DNA from: Clostridiales bacterium
GTDB taxonomy: Bacteria; Bacillota; Clostridia; Christensenellales; UBA1242
Reading direction: 5' to 3'
NCBI GenBank assembly: GCA_015055905.1
Contig: SVHI01000009.1
Location: 1-52,480, forward strand
Length of the DNA stretch: 52,480 nucleotides
Positions within the stretch are counted from its first letter, which is position 1. Every line of letters begins with the position of its first letter. Position numbers and translations under genes: made by a program. The notes beneath the pieces are model-generated. The model searched no databases and was not told the origin of the DNA. It saw only the letters and a list, made by a program, of their open reading frames with translations. Below are positions 41,170-49,504 of the stretch, in pieces.

Positions 41170-41198
41170 TTGACAAAGAATGGTTATAATGGTATAAT
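41170..41198 (+). promoter_or_regulatory. Promoter of the thymidylate kinase-like gene
   Basis: Consensus -35 TTGACA (41170-41175), 17-base spacer, consensus -10 TATAAT (41193-41198); further TATAAT-like copies flank it. Confidence 0.85.
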
Positions 41199-41230
41199 TA
41201 TGCTATAATAGAAAAAGGAGGGATATGCTT

Positions 41231-41884
41231 ATGTTTATTTCAGTTGACGGTGGAGATGGCGTTGGAAAAACCACTCTTGTTGAAAAACTTGCGGCATACT
41301 ACGACCTTTATTATTTAAAGAAACCTATTGACACATTCCTTTGTGTGAAAGAACCAAATGACCTTAGACATAGAATTTCAAAACTCGTTCAAAAATTCGT
41401 TTATGAAGTGAACAAATCTGAAAAACTTAAGGTTGCGTTCAACAGTTCCCTTTTGCTTCACTATAAGCGTAAACTTAAAAATGAAGATGCGATTGTTGAC
41501 CGTGGTATGCTTTCTTGTTATATGTTTAATGGTGGCCCAGAAACTGAGCCTACTTTTGACAAGTATATCGAAAAAGGTCTTGAATTCGATATTTGCTTTT
41601 TCTTGACTGCATCACCAGAAACAAGAAGAGAAAGAATGCTCAAGAGAAACCCTAATGACGAGGACCTTAAAAACGGTAACCTTGACAAACTCACTGCTGG
41701 GCAAATTAGAGCGATTGAGTATGCTGAGTCAAGAGGTATTCCTATTGCAATTATTGACACTGACGGAAAAACCGCTGAAGAAGTTTTTGAAGAAGCAAAA
41801 GAGATTATGGATAAATATTTAGAAATGAATCCTAGTGCAAGAAAAAAAGCCCCAGCAAAAGCCGAGGCTGAACCTGGAGAATAA
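41231..41884 (+). CDS. Thymidylate kinase-like P-loop protein
   Basis: 217 residues from ATG 41231; an ATG at 41225 is too close to the AGGAGG. The P-loop is FISVDGGDGVGKTTLVEKL; AIVDRGMLSCYMF holds the DR-type motif, and FFLTASPETRRERMLKRN the LID arginines, as in dTMP kinase. The tail AEAEPGE is charged and extends past the normal end. It may be dTMP kinase or a related nucleotide kinase. Its stop codon abuts that of the convergent S66 peptidase gene with no base between. Confidence 0.85.
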   Translation: MFISVDGGDGVGKTTLVEKLAAYYDLYYLKKPIDTFLCVKEPNDLRHRISKLVQKFVYEVNKSEKLKVAFNSSLLLHYKRKLKNEDAIVDRGMLSCYMFNGGPETEPTFDKYIEKGLEFDICFFLTASPETRRERMLKRNPNDEDLKNGNLDKLTAGQIRAIEYAESRGIPIAIIDTDGKTAEEVFEEAKEIMDKYLEMNPSARKKAPAKAEAEPGE

Positions 41885-42934
41885 TTATTCACCAGCAAAA
41901 CTTTCTAGAATATAAATTTTATTGTCGGTATTGTTTAACTGCACCCGCGCGCCATAAGGCAAGATTATTCTTGGTGAGGCGTGACCAACGTTTGCGTTGA
42001 ACACTACCGGCATTTTATATTTGTTTGAAATTTCTAAAAAGATGTTTTTCATTTCTTTTGAAAAGACATTATTGGCACGTCTTCCCCAAATTATCGCTTT
42101 AACGGCATTAAATATGCCGTTTTTTTCAAGATTTTTTAACATTTCTGCGATTTTTTCTGGAGGATAACTTTCTTCACAACTCTCTAAAAACAAGATTTTG
42201 TCTTGCCATTTCTCTAGTTTAGGAAAAACTGAACTAATAGTTTTGTCAGTTGAAGTTAATAGCAAGTCGAGTCTTTCAATGCAACCACCAAGAAGTTCCC
42301 CTTCAACATTTCCATTAAAGCCAATGAACTCATAGTCGGTGTTTTGTTCCCACTCTCTTGCTATGCCATTTTGAGACTCGCCATAAGTTGGGCGTTCGTG
42401 ATACCAAATTTCACTTTTTTGAATAGTTTGGCTTTTTGAACTAAAGAGCATTTCAAAGTGTTTTTTGCTGAACTCGAGCATATTTTCTTCTTGCTCGCAA
42501 ATGTCACAAACAAGGTTTTGACCATAATAGGTTTGGAGACCCCATTTGTAAAAAAGCAAGTGCTGAATTGTTGTGTCTGAATAACCCAAAACAATCTTTG
42601 GGTTCGTGAGCACAACATTTTTTATTTCATCATTTTCAAGGAAGAATTTTAGCGTTTGCTCTGCGTTGTGCCCACCGTTTATTGCAATTATTGCTTTGAC
42701 ATTTTTGTTTTTGAAACACTCAACAATATCATCAAAAATAAGTTTTGGATTGTTTGTGAGTTCTTCTCTTGACTTTAAAGCGTTTGCAGAGAAAATGTAG
42801 TTCAAACCAAGTTCCTTTAGACGCTTTTCTATGAGTTTGAACCTAAACGCATACTTCTGTTCACCGATATTGTTTGCGGACATCGAAACAAGTGCAACGG
42901 TGTCGCCTTTTTGTAGTTTTTGTGGTTTTAACAT
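41885..42934 (-). CDS. LD-carboxypeptidase (S66 family, MccF-like)
   Basis: 349 residues. S66 enzymes cleave the L,D bond in murein tetrapeptides or, as MccF, inactivate microcin C. Seen: LQKGDTVALVSMSANN, AIIAINGGHNAE, nucleophile in VLGYSDTTIQH, GELLGGCIERLDLLL, and the Glu and His of the triad in LFLESCEESYPP and ANVGHASPR. Family members with the long central insertion resemble MccF. It is the last gene of the radical SAM-GT unit, 3 bases after the glycosyltransferase. Confidence 0.93.
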   Translation of the reverse strand: MLKPQKLQKGDTVALVSMSANNIGEQKYAFRFKLIEKRLKELGLNYIFSANALKSREELTNNPKLIFDDIVECFKNKNVKAIIAINGGHNAEQTLKFFLENDEIKNVVLTNPKIVLGYSDTTIQHLLFYKWGLQTYYGQNLVCDICEQEENMLEFSKKHFEMLFSSKSQTIQKSEIWYHERPTYGESQNGIAREWEQNTDYEFIGFNGNVEGELLGGCIERLDLLLTSTDKTISSVFPKLEKWQDKILFLESCEESYPPEKIAEMLKNLEKNGIFNAVKAIIWGRRANNVFSKEMKNIFLEISNKYKMPVVFNANVGHASPRIILPYGARVQLNNTDNKIYILESFAGE

Positions 42935-42937
42935 AAG

Positions 42938-44143
42938 TTATTTCTCTGTTTTATATTTATTCTTGATAGTGTTCTTTCCTGCCATAATTTTAAAGAGTGT
43001 TCTAATTGGACCAAATGTATGAAGGAAGAAGAACAAAATGTCACTGATTAAGAAATGCTTTGCAAAAGGTTTTTTCAAGTATCCGCGCCTGTATAGAGTT
43101 AGCCTTGTTCCAAGGTTAATTACGCTTAAATATAAAATAAGTGAACCAAGGAGCGCAAGCGAAACCCAAACATTGAAGAACGCTGCGGCAATGATGTTTG
43201 CAGCAAAGAACCAAGGCAAACAAAGCCAACTAACCGCTGCTTTGAAGTTTAAGATTGCGCTTAAAAAACTGCCTTTTTTGTCGGTCTTTTTATATTCTTT
43301 GTAGTAAGAGAAAGCATAGAGTGGACCATTTATCCAAACTGATTGTTGTTTTACATAAATTTTGGCATTTTTTGCAAAGTCAGCCTTTTCCATATATGGA
43401 ATTGGTCTAATTTTGAACTTATTTACAGCCATTCTGTAACCAAGCTCGTTATCTTCATTCAAGAAGGTGTCGCTCCAGTAACCGATTTGAGCGAGGTCTT
43501 TTTTATAGATAAACAAGCCGTGACCAATGGTGTATGTAAAGTTCATAAAGGTCGATTTGTTGGTCATTTTGCCCATTTCATAGACAACTGACCATCTGTT
43601 TTGCCAGTCTTGCGCAGAAGACATAACACCTTTCAAGTCGTCATCAAAGTAACTAACTTGTTGCAAGCACTCACCTTGTTTGATTGAACTTAAAACATAT
43701 TCAAAAGTTTTAACTTCAGGGAATGAATCGATGTTATAAAGACCAATAATTGCGTCATCTTCAAGTTTTTTTGCCATAAAGTTGATTTGTGTTGCCATTG
43801 TTCCAACTTCGTTTGGGCAGTTTTCTAAGAAGATGTTTGTTGTTTTATGTTTTTTGATTTGCTTTTCAACCTCTTTGTAGGTTGCTCCGTCTTTTTCTTT
43901 TGATGTTGTGATGTAATAGACATTGCAAATCTTTGAGAGTTCCTTGAAAAACACAACCGATTTTTCAATGTTTGGAACTTCTTTGTAAACAGGCATCAAA
44001 ATTGAAAGCTTTTTGTCACCTGTGTATTTGATTTCTTTCTTGCTGTATTTTTTGAGATACAAACTAGACCTAATGAGCCTAATAAAAGATTTTAAAAAGA
44101 TAAGCAAAAAGAATACTAATGCTATTTGAAAATAAATAATCAT
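42938..44143 (-). CDS. Membrane-associated family 2 glycosyltransferase
   Basis: 401 residues. An N-terminal membrane helix (FQIALVFFLLIFLKSFIRL), then the GT-A domain: LSILMPVYKEVPNIEKSV, GLYNIDSFPEV (D-x-D-like site), LNEDNELGYRM (ED) and KQQSVWINGP (QxxxW type). Two or three C-terminal membrane helices (AAVSWLCLPWFFAANII, SLALLGSLILYLSVIN) follow. It would transfer a sugar to a lipid or polymer at the inner face of the membrane. Donor and acceptor unknown. Nine bases after the P-loop kinase gene. Confidence 0.88.
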   Translation of the reverse strand: MIIYFQIALVFFLLIFLKSFIRLIRSSLYLKKYSKKEIKYTGDKKLSILMPVYKEVPNIEKSVVFFKELSKICNVYYITTSKEKDGATYKEVEKQIKKHKTTNIFLENCPNEVGTMATQINFMAKKLEDDAIIGLYNIDSFPEVKTFEYVLSSIKQGECLQQVSYFDDDLKGVMSSAQDWQNRWSVVYEMGKMTNKSTFMNFTYTIGHGLFIYKKDLAQIGYWSDTFLNEDNELGYRMAVNKFKIRPIPYMEKADFAKNAKIYVKQQSVWINGPLYAFSYYKEYKKTDKKGSFLSAILNFKAAVSWLCLPWFFAANIIAAAFFNVWVSLALLGSLILYLSVINLGTRLTLYRRGYLKKPFAKHFLISDILFFFLHTFGPIRTLFKIMAGKNTIKNKYKTEK

Positions 44144-44151
44144 AGTCCCTC

Positions 44152-44709
44152 CTAAACTTCTAAGTTTTTGAAAAGATTTTGTGCATCAAATATTGTTATC
44201 ACTCTGTCACCGCTTGAAATCTCACTCTCTTTTGCTGATGACGATAGCCATTTTTCAAACTGGGCGTTATAAAAATCAAGATAGTTTGTTGTGGCAAGAA
44301 CATCTTGTGTGCCCTTTTCAGCTTTCAAGACCTTATGGTTGCTAGCAACAATGTCTGCCTTGCATTTCACAAAATAAATTTTGTCAGGAATGATGAATTC
44401 GCCACTATTGATTCCGTCTAAAATTGTTTTGATGAGTTCTTGTTTTTGCTCGTTTGAAATTGTGGTCATAAACAATGTGTAGCAAAGAGTTGATAAAATT
44501 GACCTGTCTTGAATGGTGTTTTCTTCGCCTGAAAAATCAAGTTTCTTTTGGCGTTCTTGGGCGATGTAGAAAAGTTGTCTTTCATAGTCACCAAGCGACG
44601 CATCAAACAAGCATTCAGGAACAATTTTGTATTCAGGGTTTTCTAACACAAACTTGCTAATAAAGGTTGTTTTTCCTGAGTGAACATTTCCTTCAACCGC
44701 TATTTTCAT
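44152..44709 (-). CDS. P-loop nucleoside/nucleotide kinase-like protein
   Basis: 185 residues. Walker A is VEGNVHSGKTTFISKF (residues 5-20), TIQDRSIL holds the DRS motif of deoxynucleoside-kinase-like enzymes, and KIYFVKCKADIVASNH a lid-like region. Substrate not predictable. Its start overlaps the stop of the upstream radical SAM gene by 4 bases (ATGA), a sign of coupled translation and of a shared pathway. Confidence 0.85.
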   Translation of the reverse strand: MKIAVEGNVHSGKTTFISKFVLENPEYKIVPECLFDASLGDYERQLFYIAQERQKKLDFSGEENTIQDRSILSTLCYTLFMTTISNEQKQELIKTILDGINSGEFIIPDKIYFVKCKADIVASNHKVLKAEKGTQDVLATTNYLDFYNAQFEKWLSSSAKESEISSGDRVITIFDAQNLFKNLEV

Positions 44710-46175
44710 AAGTTTAAATCTTCCTTTCCAAGAGGCACAATTTTGAAGATGTGCTCATCATTTTTCTTAAGTTCATTCATAAACACACTGTAGTATGTTT
44801 CAAGTCTTGATTGAAGATTTTTGAGAGCGAAGACCATTTCTTTTGTATAAGATTTATTTTTGATAATCTTGAGAAGAACATCGTGAACAAAGTCGTTTGA
44901 TTCATCAACCATTTTATTGTAGTTTTCAATATACTTTTTGTATTGCTTTTCTTTGCCCTCTTTTTTAATGACAGTAACTGCAATGTTGTAGCCTGTTAAA
45001 AACTGCTCAAAGTGTCTTTCATTGATGTGTGAGAAATATTCTTTCACAACATTAAATACTTCTTCAGTTTCTTTGTCTTCAAAGTGATAGTTGTAAACTT
45101 GGTCAACGCGAATGTCATCGTTAAACAAGATATTGCTGTTTGGAGAAAAACGCAAAATACGCATTTTTTCAATCAAAATACCTATTCTAAACAGCTTTTT
45201 AACCTTATGAAGATAGTCAACATTAACTTTTACACTCTTCAAAGTTATTTCTGGATAGAATAACATAAAGCCGATGTGGTAACTTACGCCTTTGCTTGAA
45301 AGGAGTTTTAAGAACTTGTCGGCTGACTCTTCAGACACATTCTTTTTGTTGTTGATTTGAAGTTCGCCAGTGATGCTTTCAATTCCAACAAACACACGAA
45401 CAAGTCCCGCTTCAACAAGCATATCAAGAAGATGCTCAGGGATTTGTGGTTGAATTGCAAGATAAATATAGAAATAAACTTTCAATTTCTTTTCTTTTAT
45501 TTGGTTGCAAAATTCAATAACTCTTTCGTCATCTTTCACACCCTTATAGAACATACTGTCATTGAAAATGAAATATGTTTTGCCGAGCTTTTTGTTAAGC
45601 TGATACATTTCCTCAACAACTTCTTTCATATCTTTGTTTGAGAATTTTTGTTTTGTGAGATTAATGTGACAGAAACTGCAGTGGTTTACGCAACCTGTGC
45701 TTGACTCAAGGTTGATGTATGCTCCTTTTTCACTTGCTTCTAACTCTCTGTCAATTCCGCAAATAACGGTGTCTTTTTGAACAGGTTTTCCAATAACCTT
45801 GAATCTTTCGTCAAGTGTTTCAGGAAGTTGGATATCCAAAATCTTGTCAACGAATTTGTATCTTGGTTCAATTTTGTCACGATTCAAAATAGCAAAAGGA
45901 CCCGCCAAAATAAGTTTTATATTTTTGTGGGTTTCTTTTATGTTTCTAAAAAGTTCAATGCCATAATCAAAATCTTTATAGTTAACTTTGTAGATGATTG
46001 TGTCGCCGTCATTAATATTTGCAAAGGCTTTCATATTAACGCCATAATCTTCTAAACTCAAAAGATTAATTTTTGTTTCGTAGCCACGTGAAAGCAAGTA
46101 GCTTGAGAATTTTGCTACTGAAAGTGAACTTGCTGATTGAGAATAAAGACTTCTATAATAGAAAAATTGAATCAT
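44706..46175 (-). CDS. Radical SAM protein with B12-binding-like N-terminal domain
   Basis: 489 residues. Residues 1-130 look like the Rossmann domain of B12-type radical SAM enzymes (AKFSSYLLSRGYETKINLL, NIKLILAGPFAIL) but lack the D-x-H-x-x-G cobalamin motif. The 4Fe-4S cluster motif is GCVNHCSFCHI near 161-171. A long helical C-terminal part follows (residues 330-489). It is the second gene of an operon with another radical SAM protein upstream (3-base gap). Reaction unknown; the lacking motif suggests no cobalamin. Confidence 0.9.
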   Translation of the reverse strand: MIQFFYYRSLYSQSASSLSVAKFSSYLLSRGYETKINLLSLEDYGVNMKAFANINDGDTIIYKVNYKDFDYGIELFRNIKETHKNIKLILAGPFAILNRDKIEPRYKFVDKILDIQLPETLDERFKVIGKPVQKDTVICGIDRELEASEKGAYINLESSTGCVNHCSFCHINLTKQKFSNKDMKEVVEEMYQLNKKLGKTYFIFNDSMFYKGVKDDERVIEFCNQIKEKKLKVYFYIYLAIQPQIPEHLLDMLVEAGLVRVFVGIESITGELQINNKKNVSEESADKFLKLLSSKGVSYHIGFMLFYPEITLKSVKVNVDYLHKVKKLFRIGILIEKMRILRFSPNSNILFNDDIRVDQVYNYHFEDKETEEVFNVVKEYFSHINERHFEQFLTGYNIAVTVIKKEGKEKQYKKYIENYNKMVDESNDFVHDVLLKIIKNKSYTKEMVFALKNLQSRLETYYSVFMNELKKNDEHIFKIVPLGKEDLNL

Positions 46176-46177
46176 TA

Positions 46178-47029
46178 TTAATCCCCCTTTATCGCGAGTT
46201 TGCAGTTTCTGCAGATTTCAGGTGCAAGTTTGTTTTTGTCAAACAAACTATCACGAAACGCTTGATATCTTTCACTGTTCCAAACTTCAGTTATTGTATT
46301 TTTAGAAATGTCACCGCAAATGCAAGATGCTGACCAGTCTTGACAACACAAAACTACTTGTCCGTTGCAGAGAATGTGCATTCTTTCAGTTGGACGATTT
46401 TGTTCGCAGCCAATAACATTTTCATAATAGAAATCATTTGAATATTTTTCAACATTGCCTGCTCTATCCAAAAAGCCCCAACGACAGAACTCAAAGCCGA
46501 GTTCTTTTGCCAAATTTTCCATATTGATAAACTCTTGTTCGTCAATCTCGCCATTATCAATCATTATGATTGAAATTTGGGTTTTGCTGCCTTTGAAAAT
46601 TTCACTAATGAGCCTTAAGTGCTTAAATGTTTTGTCATAGTCGGCTGTTGGCATCATTTTTTGATAGGTTTCCCTTTCATAGCCAAACACACTCAAACGA
46701 ATGTCGGTGATATCAAGTGGCAAAACTTCACGCATTTTGTCTTCAGTGAAGAAAACAACGTTGGTTGAAATTTCAACCTCTGCCTCTGGGTTTGCCTCCC
46801 TTACTCTTTTGAGTTTTGAAATAAAGGTGTTATCCAAGAATGGCTCGTTGTTAAAATATGGAATGATTCTCTTGATTGGTTTACCCTTAATGTCTTCAAT
46901 AAACTTTTCAAAAAGTTCGTCGGTCATTATTTCCTTTTTGTAGTTCATTGACCTGTATGGGCAAATGATGCAGTTTGCATTACAAATGTTTGTGAATTGA
47001 ATTTCAATAACTTCTGGGTAGTTTTTCAT
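46178..47029 (-). CDS. Radical SAM protein with SPASM-like C-terminus
   Basis: 283 residues. Cluster motif CNANCIICPY (Cys-x3-Cys-x2-Cys) near residues 16-25, then FNNEPFLDNTFI and ISTNVVFF of the radical SAM barrel, and a cysteine-rich C-terminus (CNGQVVLCCQDWSASCICGD, continuing to EICRNC) typical of SPASM/twitch auxiliary clusters. Such enzymes modify peptides or small molecules. No precursor peptide gene is evident nearby. First gene of the unit, RBS TAGGAG; no clear promoter in the gap before it, so it may be read from the Nudix promoter past an imperfect terminator. Confidence 0.93.
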   Translation of the reverse strand: MKNYPEVIEIQFTNICNANCIICPYRSMNYKKEIMTDELFEKFIEDIKGKPIKRIIPYFNNEPFLDNTFISKLKRVREANPEAEVEISTNVVFFTEDKMREVLPLDITDIRLSVFGYERETYQKMMPTADYDKTFKHLRLISEIFKGSKTQISIIMIDNGEIDEQEFINMENLAKELGFEFCRWGFLDRAGNVEKYSNDFYYENVIGCEQNRPTERMHILCNGQVVLCCQDWSASCICGDISKNTITEVWNSERYQAFRDSLFDKNKLAPEICRNCKLAIKGD

Positions 47030-47041
47030 AATTTTCTCCTA

Positions 47042-47083
47042 AAAAAATAAAGACCAAACAAGCCCGAAAGCTTGTTTGGCCTT
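47042..47083 (-). terminator. Terminator-like hairpin after the Nudix gene
   Basis: Minus-strand hairpin of about 13 bp (47070-47082 with 47051-47063), followed by TTATTTTTTT. It lies between the Nudix gene and the radical SAM operon. Confidence 0.8.
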
Positions 47084-47092
47084 GCTTTAAAA

Positions 47093-47605
47093 TTAATAGA
47101 TTCCTCTTTTTGTTTTAAGCTCAAACAATGCACTTAAGAAAGATTCAAAATATGGTATGAATTTTCCAGATTTTCTCATCTCTAAAATTTCATCTTTTGA
47201 TGCCCATTTTGCTGCTTGAACTTCTTCATATTGAAGTTTGAGTTTGTCAACGTCTAAATCCATCTCTAAGAAATAAATGTCATCAAATCCGTTGTCAAAA
47301 TTGATTGTGAGGTGTGGTCTTGTGTTTGTGAAATCATAGTCAATTCCAAGTTCCTCAAGAAGTTCTCTGTGAACTGATTGTTTGCTGGTTTCACCTGCTT
47401 GTGAGTTGCCTCCAAGTGTGATATCCCACATATTTGGCCAGCCTTTTTTGAAAGACTGTCTTTGTTGAATAAGCATTTCGCCTTTTGAGTTGAAAATGCA
47501 AAGGTGAACAACCATTCTGTTCTCGCCTTGCTCTAGTTTTGTTCCTTTTTCTAAGGTTTTTCCTACTAATTTTCTTTCATCATCATAGACATCAAAATAT
47601 TCCAT
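47093..47605 (-). CDS. Nudix hydrolase of the Idi/YfcD type
   Basis: 170 residues. The N-terminal EYFDVYDDERKLVGKTLEKG and VVHLCIFNSKGEMLIQQR are the start seen in isopentenyl-diphosphate isomerase-like and YfcD-like Nudix proteins. The Nudix box is intact: GGNSQAGETSKQSVHRELLE with ELGI following, and WPNMWDITLGG precedes it. It could be a hydrolase or a type 1 IDI; the short length and lack of the second IDI Cys make hydrolase more likely. RBS AGGGGG; promoter 47624-47652. Confidence 0.92.
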   Translation of the reverse strand: MEYFDVYDDERKLVGKTLEKGTKLEQGENRMVVHLCIFNSKGEMLIQQRQSFKKGWPNMWDITLGGNSQAGETSKQSVHRELLEELGIDYDFTNTRPHLTINFDNGFDDIYFLEMDLDVDKLKLQYEEVQAAKWASKDEILEMRKSGKFIPYFESFLSALFELKTKRGIY

Positions 47606-47623
47606 ATAATACCCCCTATTTCA

Positions 47624-47652
47624 ATAGTAAATGATTAGAAATTTTTAAGCAA
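47624..47652 (-). promoter_or_regulatory. Promoter of the Nudix gene at 47.1 kb
   Basis: On the minus strand, -35 TTGCTT (47647-47652), 17-base spacer, -10 TACTAT (47624-47629). Confidence 0.55.
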
Positions 47653-47686
47653 CTAAATTAACAAATTTTAATGAAATTTTGAAAAT

Positions 47687-48157
47687 TTATTCACCCTTTT
47701 GTGAAGGCGTTTCGTCTTCTTTTTCTTTATTTTCTTCAAGGAGTTTGTCATAATAGCCACGAGCGTCTTGTTCAAACTCTGGACCAAAGACGAGTTTCAT
47801 TGTTTTGTAATATTCTTTAAAGAGCGTCTCATCGAGTTCGTCGAGTTCTTGAACAATCTTGAATCTTGAAGCCATAAAGTCTTCGAGGATTACAATTTCA
47901 TCACCGATTGAATACGCACCAGTGTTAAACATTTGTAAGAACGGAAATTTTTCGCCAACCTTTGAAGCAAACGCAAGCATTTCACGATTTGTGCAACTAA
48001 CCATAATCATATCATCTGCCCTTGTGATTGGTTCGATTGGAACTACCGCTCCTGAAAAATCGTCAATCTTTGCACGCACCAAATCTAAGCCACAACGATT
48101 CATTATGCCTTCAATAATTTTATCTGTAAGTCTTGGGTCATTAATATATTTTGACAT
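47687..48157 (-). CDS. Hypothetical protein
   Basis: 156 residues, RBS GGAGGGA. No family recognised. It starts with a helix (INDPRLTDKIIEGIMNRCG), then mixed strands (MIMVSCTNREMLAFASKVGE, YSIGDEIVILEDFMAS), then an acidic helical C-terminus with a Lys/Glu tail ending SQKGE. The tail resembles the end of the partial gene at 52316, which also closes SQKGE. It is the last of three minus-strand genes (48606, 48182, 47687) that look like one unit. No membrane segment. Confidence 0.78.
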   Translation of the reverse strand: MSKYINDPRLTDKIIEGIMNRCGLDLVRAKIDDFSGAVVPIEPITRADDMIMVSCTNREMLAFASKVGEKFPFLQMFNTGAYSIGDEIVILEDFMASRFKIVQELDELDETLFKEYYKTMKLVFGPEFEQDARGYYDKLLEENKEKEDETPSQKGE

Positions 48158-48181
48158 TTATTATCCCTCCGCTCTTTAAAT

Positions 48182-48595
48182 TTATGATTGTTTTTCTGTT
48201 TGATTGAAACTAGCTGGGTCAACATCTAACAACTTTTTATTTTCAATCGCAGTCGCTTTGATGTTGTAAGCAGATGTGTAAAACTCTGCAAGTTCTTTTT
48301 CATCAACAGGTTTGTCACTGTAGTAATCTGTTGCATAGCCTTGAAGCAATTCTTCAAATTCGACATCTTCTCTTCCGCCAGCAACAATGTTGTAACTGTC
48401 ACAATCGTCAAGTTTTGTTTTTTCAAGCATTTTTAAAAATTCTTTAAATGACACTGGTTTAAACTCCCATTCGTCTTGATTGAATGTCATATTTGTGAAC
48501 GCAGAAAAACTCTCAATTATTGACGCTTTTCTAAATGGAATAAATTTCACTCCATCACCTAAAATTTCAATTTTATCAAATAAATATTTTTTCAT
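48182..48595 (-). CDS. Hypothetical protein
   Basis: 137 residues, RBS AAAGGA. No family recognised. The segment EFEELLQGYATDYYSDKPVD near residue 80 resembles FTVDGYASDYNAYLEQEFD in the partial protein at 52316, suggesting paralogues. Other features are a beta-like start (YLFDKIEILGDGVKFIPFRK) and a conserved-looking helix FKEFLKMLEKTKLDD. Soluble, no signal peptide. It lies 10 bases after the CYTH-like gene. Confidence 0.75.
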   Translation of the reverse strand: MKKYLFDKIEILGDGVKFIPFRKASIIESFSAFTNMTFNQDEWEFKPVSFKEFLKMLEKTKLDDCDSYNIVAGGREDVEFEELLQGYATDYYSDKPVDEKELAEFYTSAYNIKATAIENKKLLDVDPASFNQTEKQS

Positions 48596-48605
48596 AAGTC
48601 ATCCT

Positions 48606-49142
48606 TTAACCATTTTGATTTTTGCTATACATTATTTTTCCATAATAAAGAGTTCTAAGTTTATCAACCCCAAGGTCGGTTTCTTTGAACTCAAATCCAT
48701 AACTATTAAGTTCATCTAAAAGCATTTTTCTTTGCTCATCTTCAGCGAAACCATAATAGTCTTTGTTGTCGTAATACACAAGTAAGCCAACACCTTGAAT
48801 GTCTTGGAGTTGAACAGCACTATGCATTCCTTTTTTCGAATACTGAAAATCGAATTTTATTGTGTCAAAAACTTTTTTGTAACCCTTGCTAATTAATTCT
48901 TCTTCGCGTTTTAAAAGTTTTTTATCAACCTTTTCTGGGCTATTTATACCTCTGCAAAATCTAAGCCTTTCGCAAGCATTTTTCATTTGATTTTCGGTAA
49001 GTCCGTCAAGATTTTCTTTTGTGTAATAAATATCGTGAGTAATGCACGAAAACACCAAACTGAGACCATTTTTTGTCAGCATCTCGTGATAATATATCAA
49101 ATTTTTATCAAGTGGCATTCCTACTTCCAAAACAAGTTTCAT
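48606..49142 (-). CDS. CYTH-like domain protein
   Basis: 178 residues, RBS AAAGGTG. The layout recalls the CYTH/triphosphate-tunnel fold: start KLVLEVGMPLDKN (acidic strand in place of ExExK), D-x-Y in THDIYYTKENLDGLTENQ, then ERLRFC in place of the RxR strand, and late LQDIQGVGLLVYYDN. Key charged residues are only partly kept, so function as a cyclase or triphosphatase is unproven. Alternative: an unrelated beta-rich protein. First of a three-gene unit whose promoter must lie in, or next to, the tRNA-Leu repeat region. Confidence 0.5.
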   Translation of the reverse strand: MKLVLEVGMPLDKNLIYYHEMLTKNGLSLVFSCITHDIYYTKENLDGLTENQMKNACERLRFCRGINSPEKVDKKLLKREEELISKGYKKVFDTIKFDFQYSKKGMHSAVQLQDIQGVGLLVYYDNKDYYGFAEDEQRKMLLDELNSYGFEFKETDLGVDKLRTLYYGKIMYSKNQNG

Positions 49143-49205
49143 ACGTTACACCTTTTATCTAATGTTTTATATTTTAGAAAAATTAAACATCAGTTTAATT
49201 GAGTT

Positions 49206-49321
49206 TGGTGCTGATGACAGGACTTGTAAGGAGCCCCTGCGACGGAATAGCGAGCGTATAAATCTTACTAACCTTGCTTTTGTAGCGAGCGTCACATATT
49301 TCGGGCTGGACTGTCATCTGC
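49206..49321 (-). repeat. tRNA-3' hairpin unit 1 beyond tRNA-Leu(CAG)
   Basis: 116 bp, read on the minus strand: inverted arm GCAGATGACAG, core GAAATATGTGACGCTCGCTA and CGCTCGCTATTCCGTCGC then GCTCCTTAC, and a direct 21-base copy of the tRNA-Leu 3' end (49206-49226) ending CACCA. A terminator-like repeat AATTAAAC/GTTTAATT (49181-49200) follows. Same core as the tRNA-Lys(UUU) units. Confidence 0.85.
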
Positions 49322-49354
49322 TTTTGCGAAATTAAACGTCAGTTTAATTGAGTT

Positions 49355-49470
49355 TGGTGCTGATGACAGGACTTGTAAGGAGCCCCTGCGACGGAATAGC
49401 GAGCGTATAAATCTTACTATCTCGGCTTTTGTAGCGAGCGTCACATATTTCGGGCTGAACTGTCATCTGC
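49355..49470 (-). repeat. tRNA-3' hairpin unit 2 beyond tRNA-Leu(CAG)
   Basis: 116 bp, same length and order as unit 1, at a period of 149 bp; they differ in a short patch near 49420 and in GGACTG/GAACTG. It lies between the real tRNA's terminator (49480-49499) and unit 1's copy of that terminator (49330-49349). Confidence 0.85.
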
Positions 49471-49504
49471 TTTTTGCGAAATTAAACGCCAGTTTAATTG
49501 AGTT

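Noticed and set aside
42938..47092. RiPP cluster with precursor peptide
   Set aside because: No short ORF with an RBS and a leader-like sequence was found in the gaps of the radical SAM unit, which are only a few bases long.
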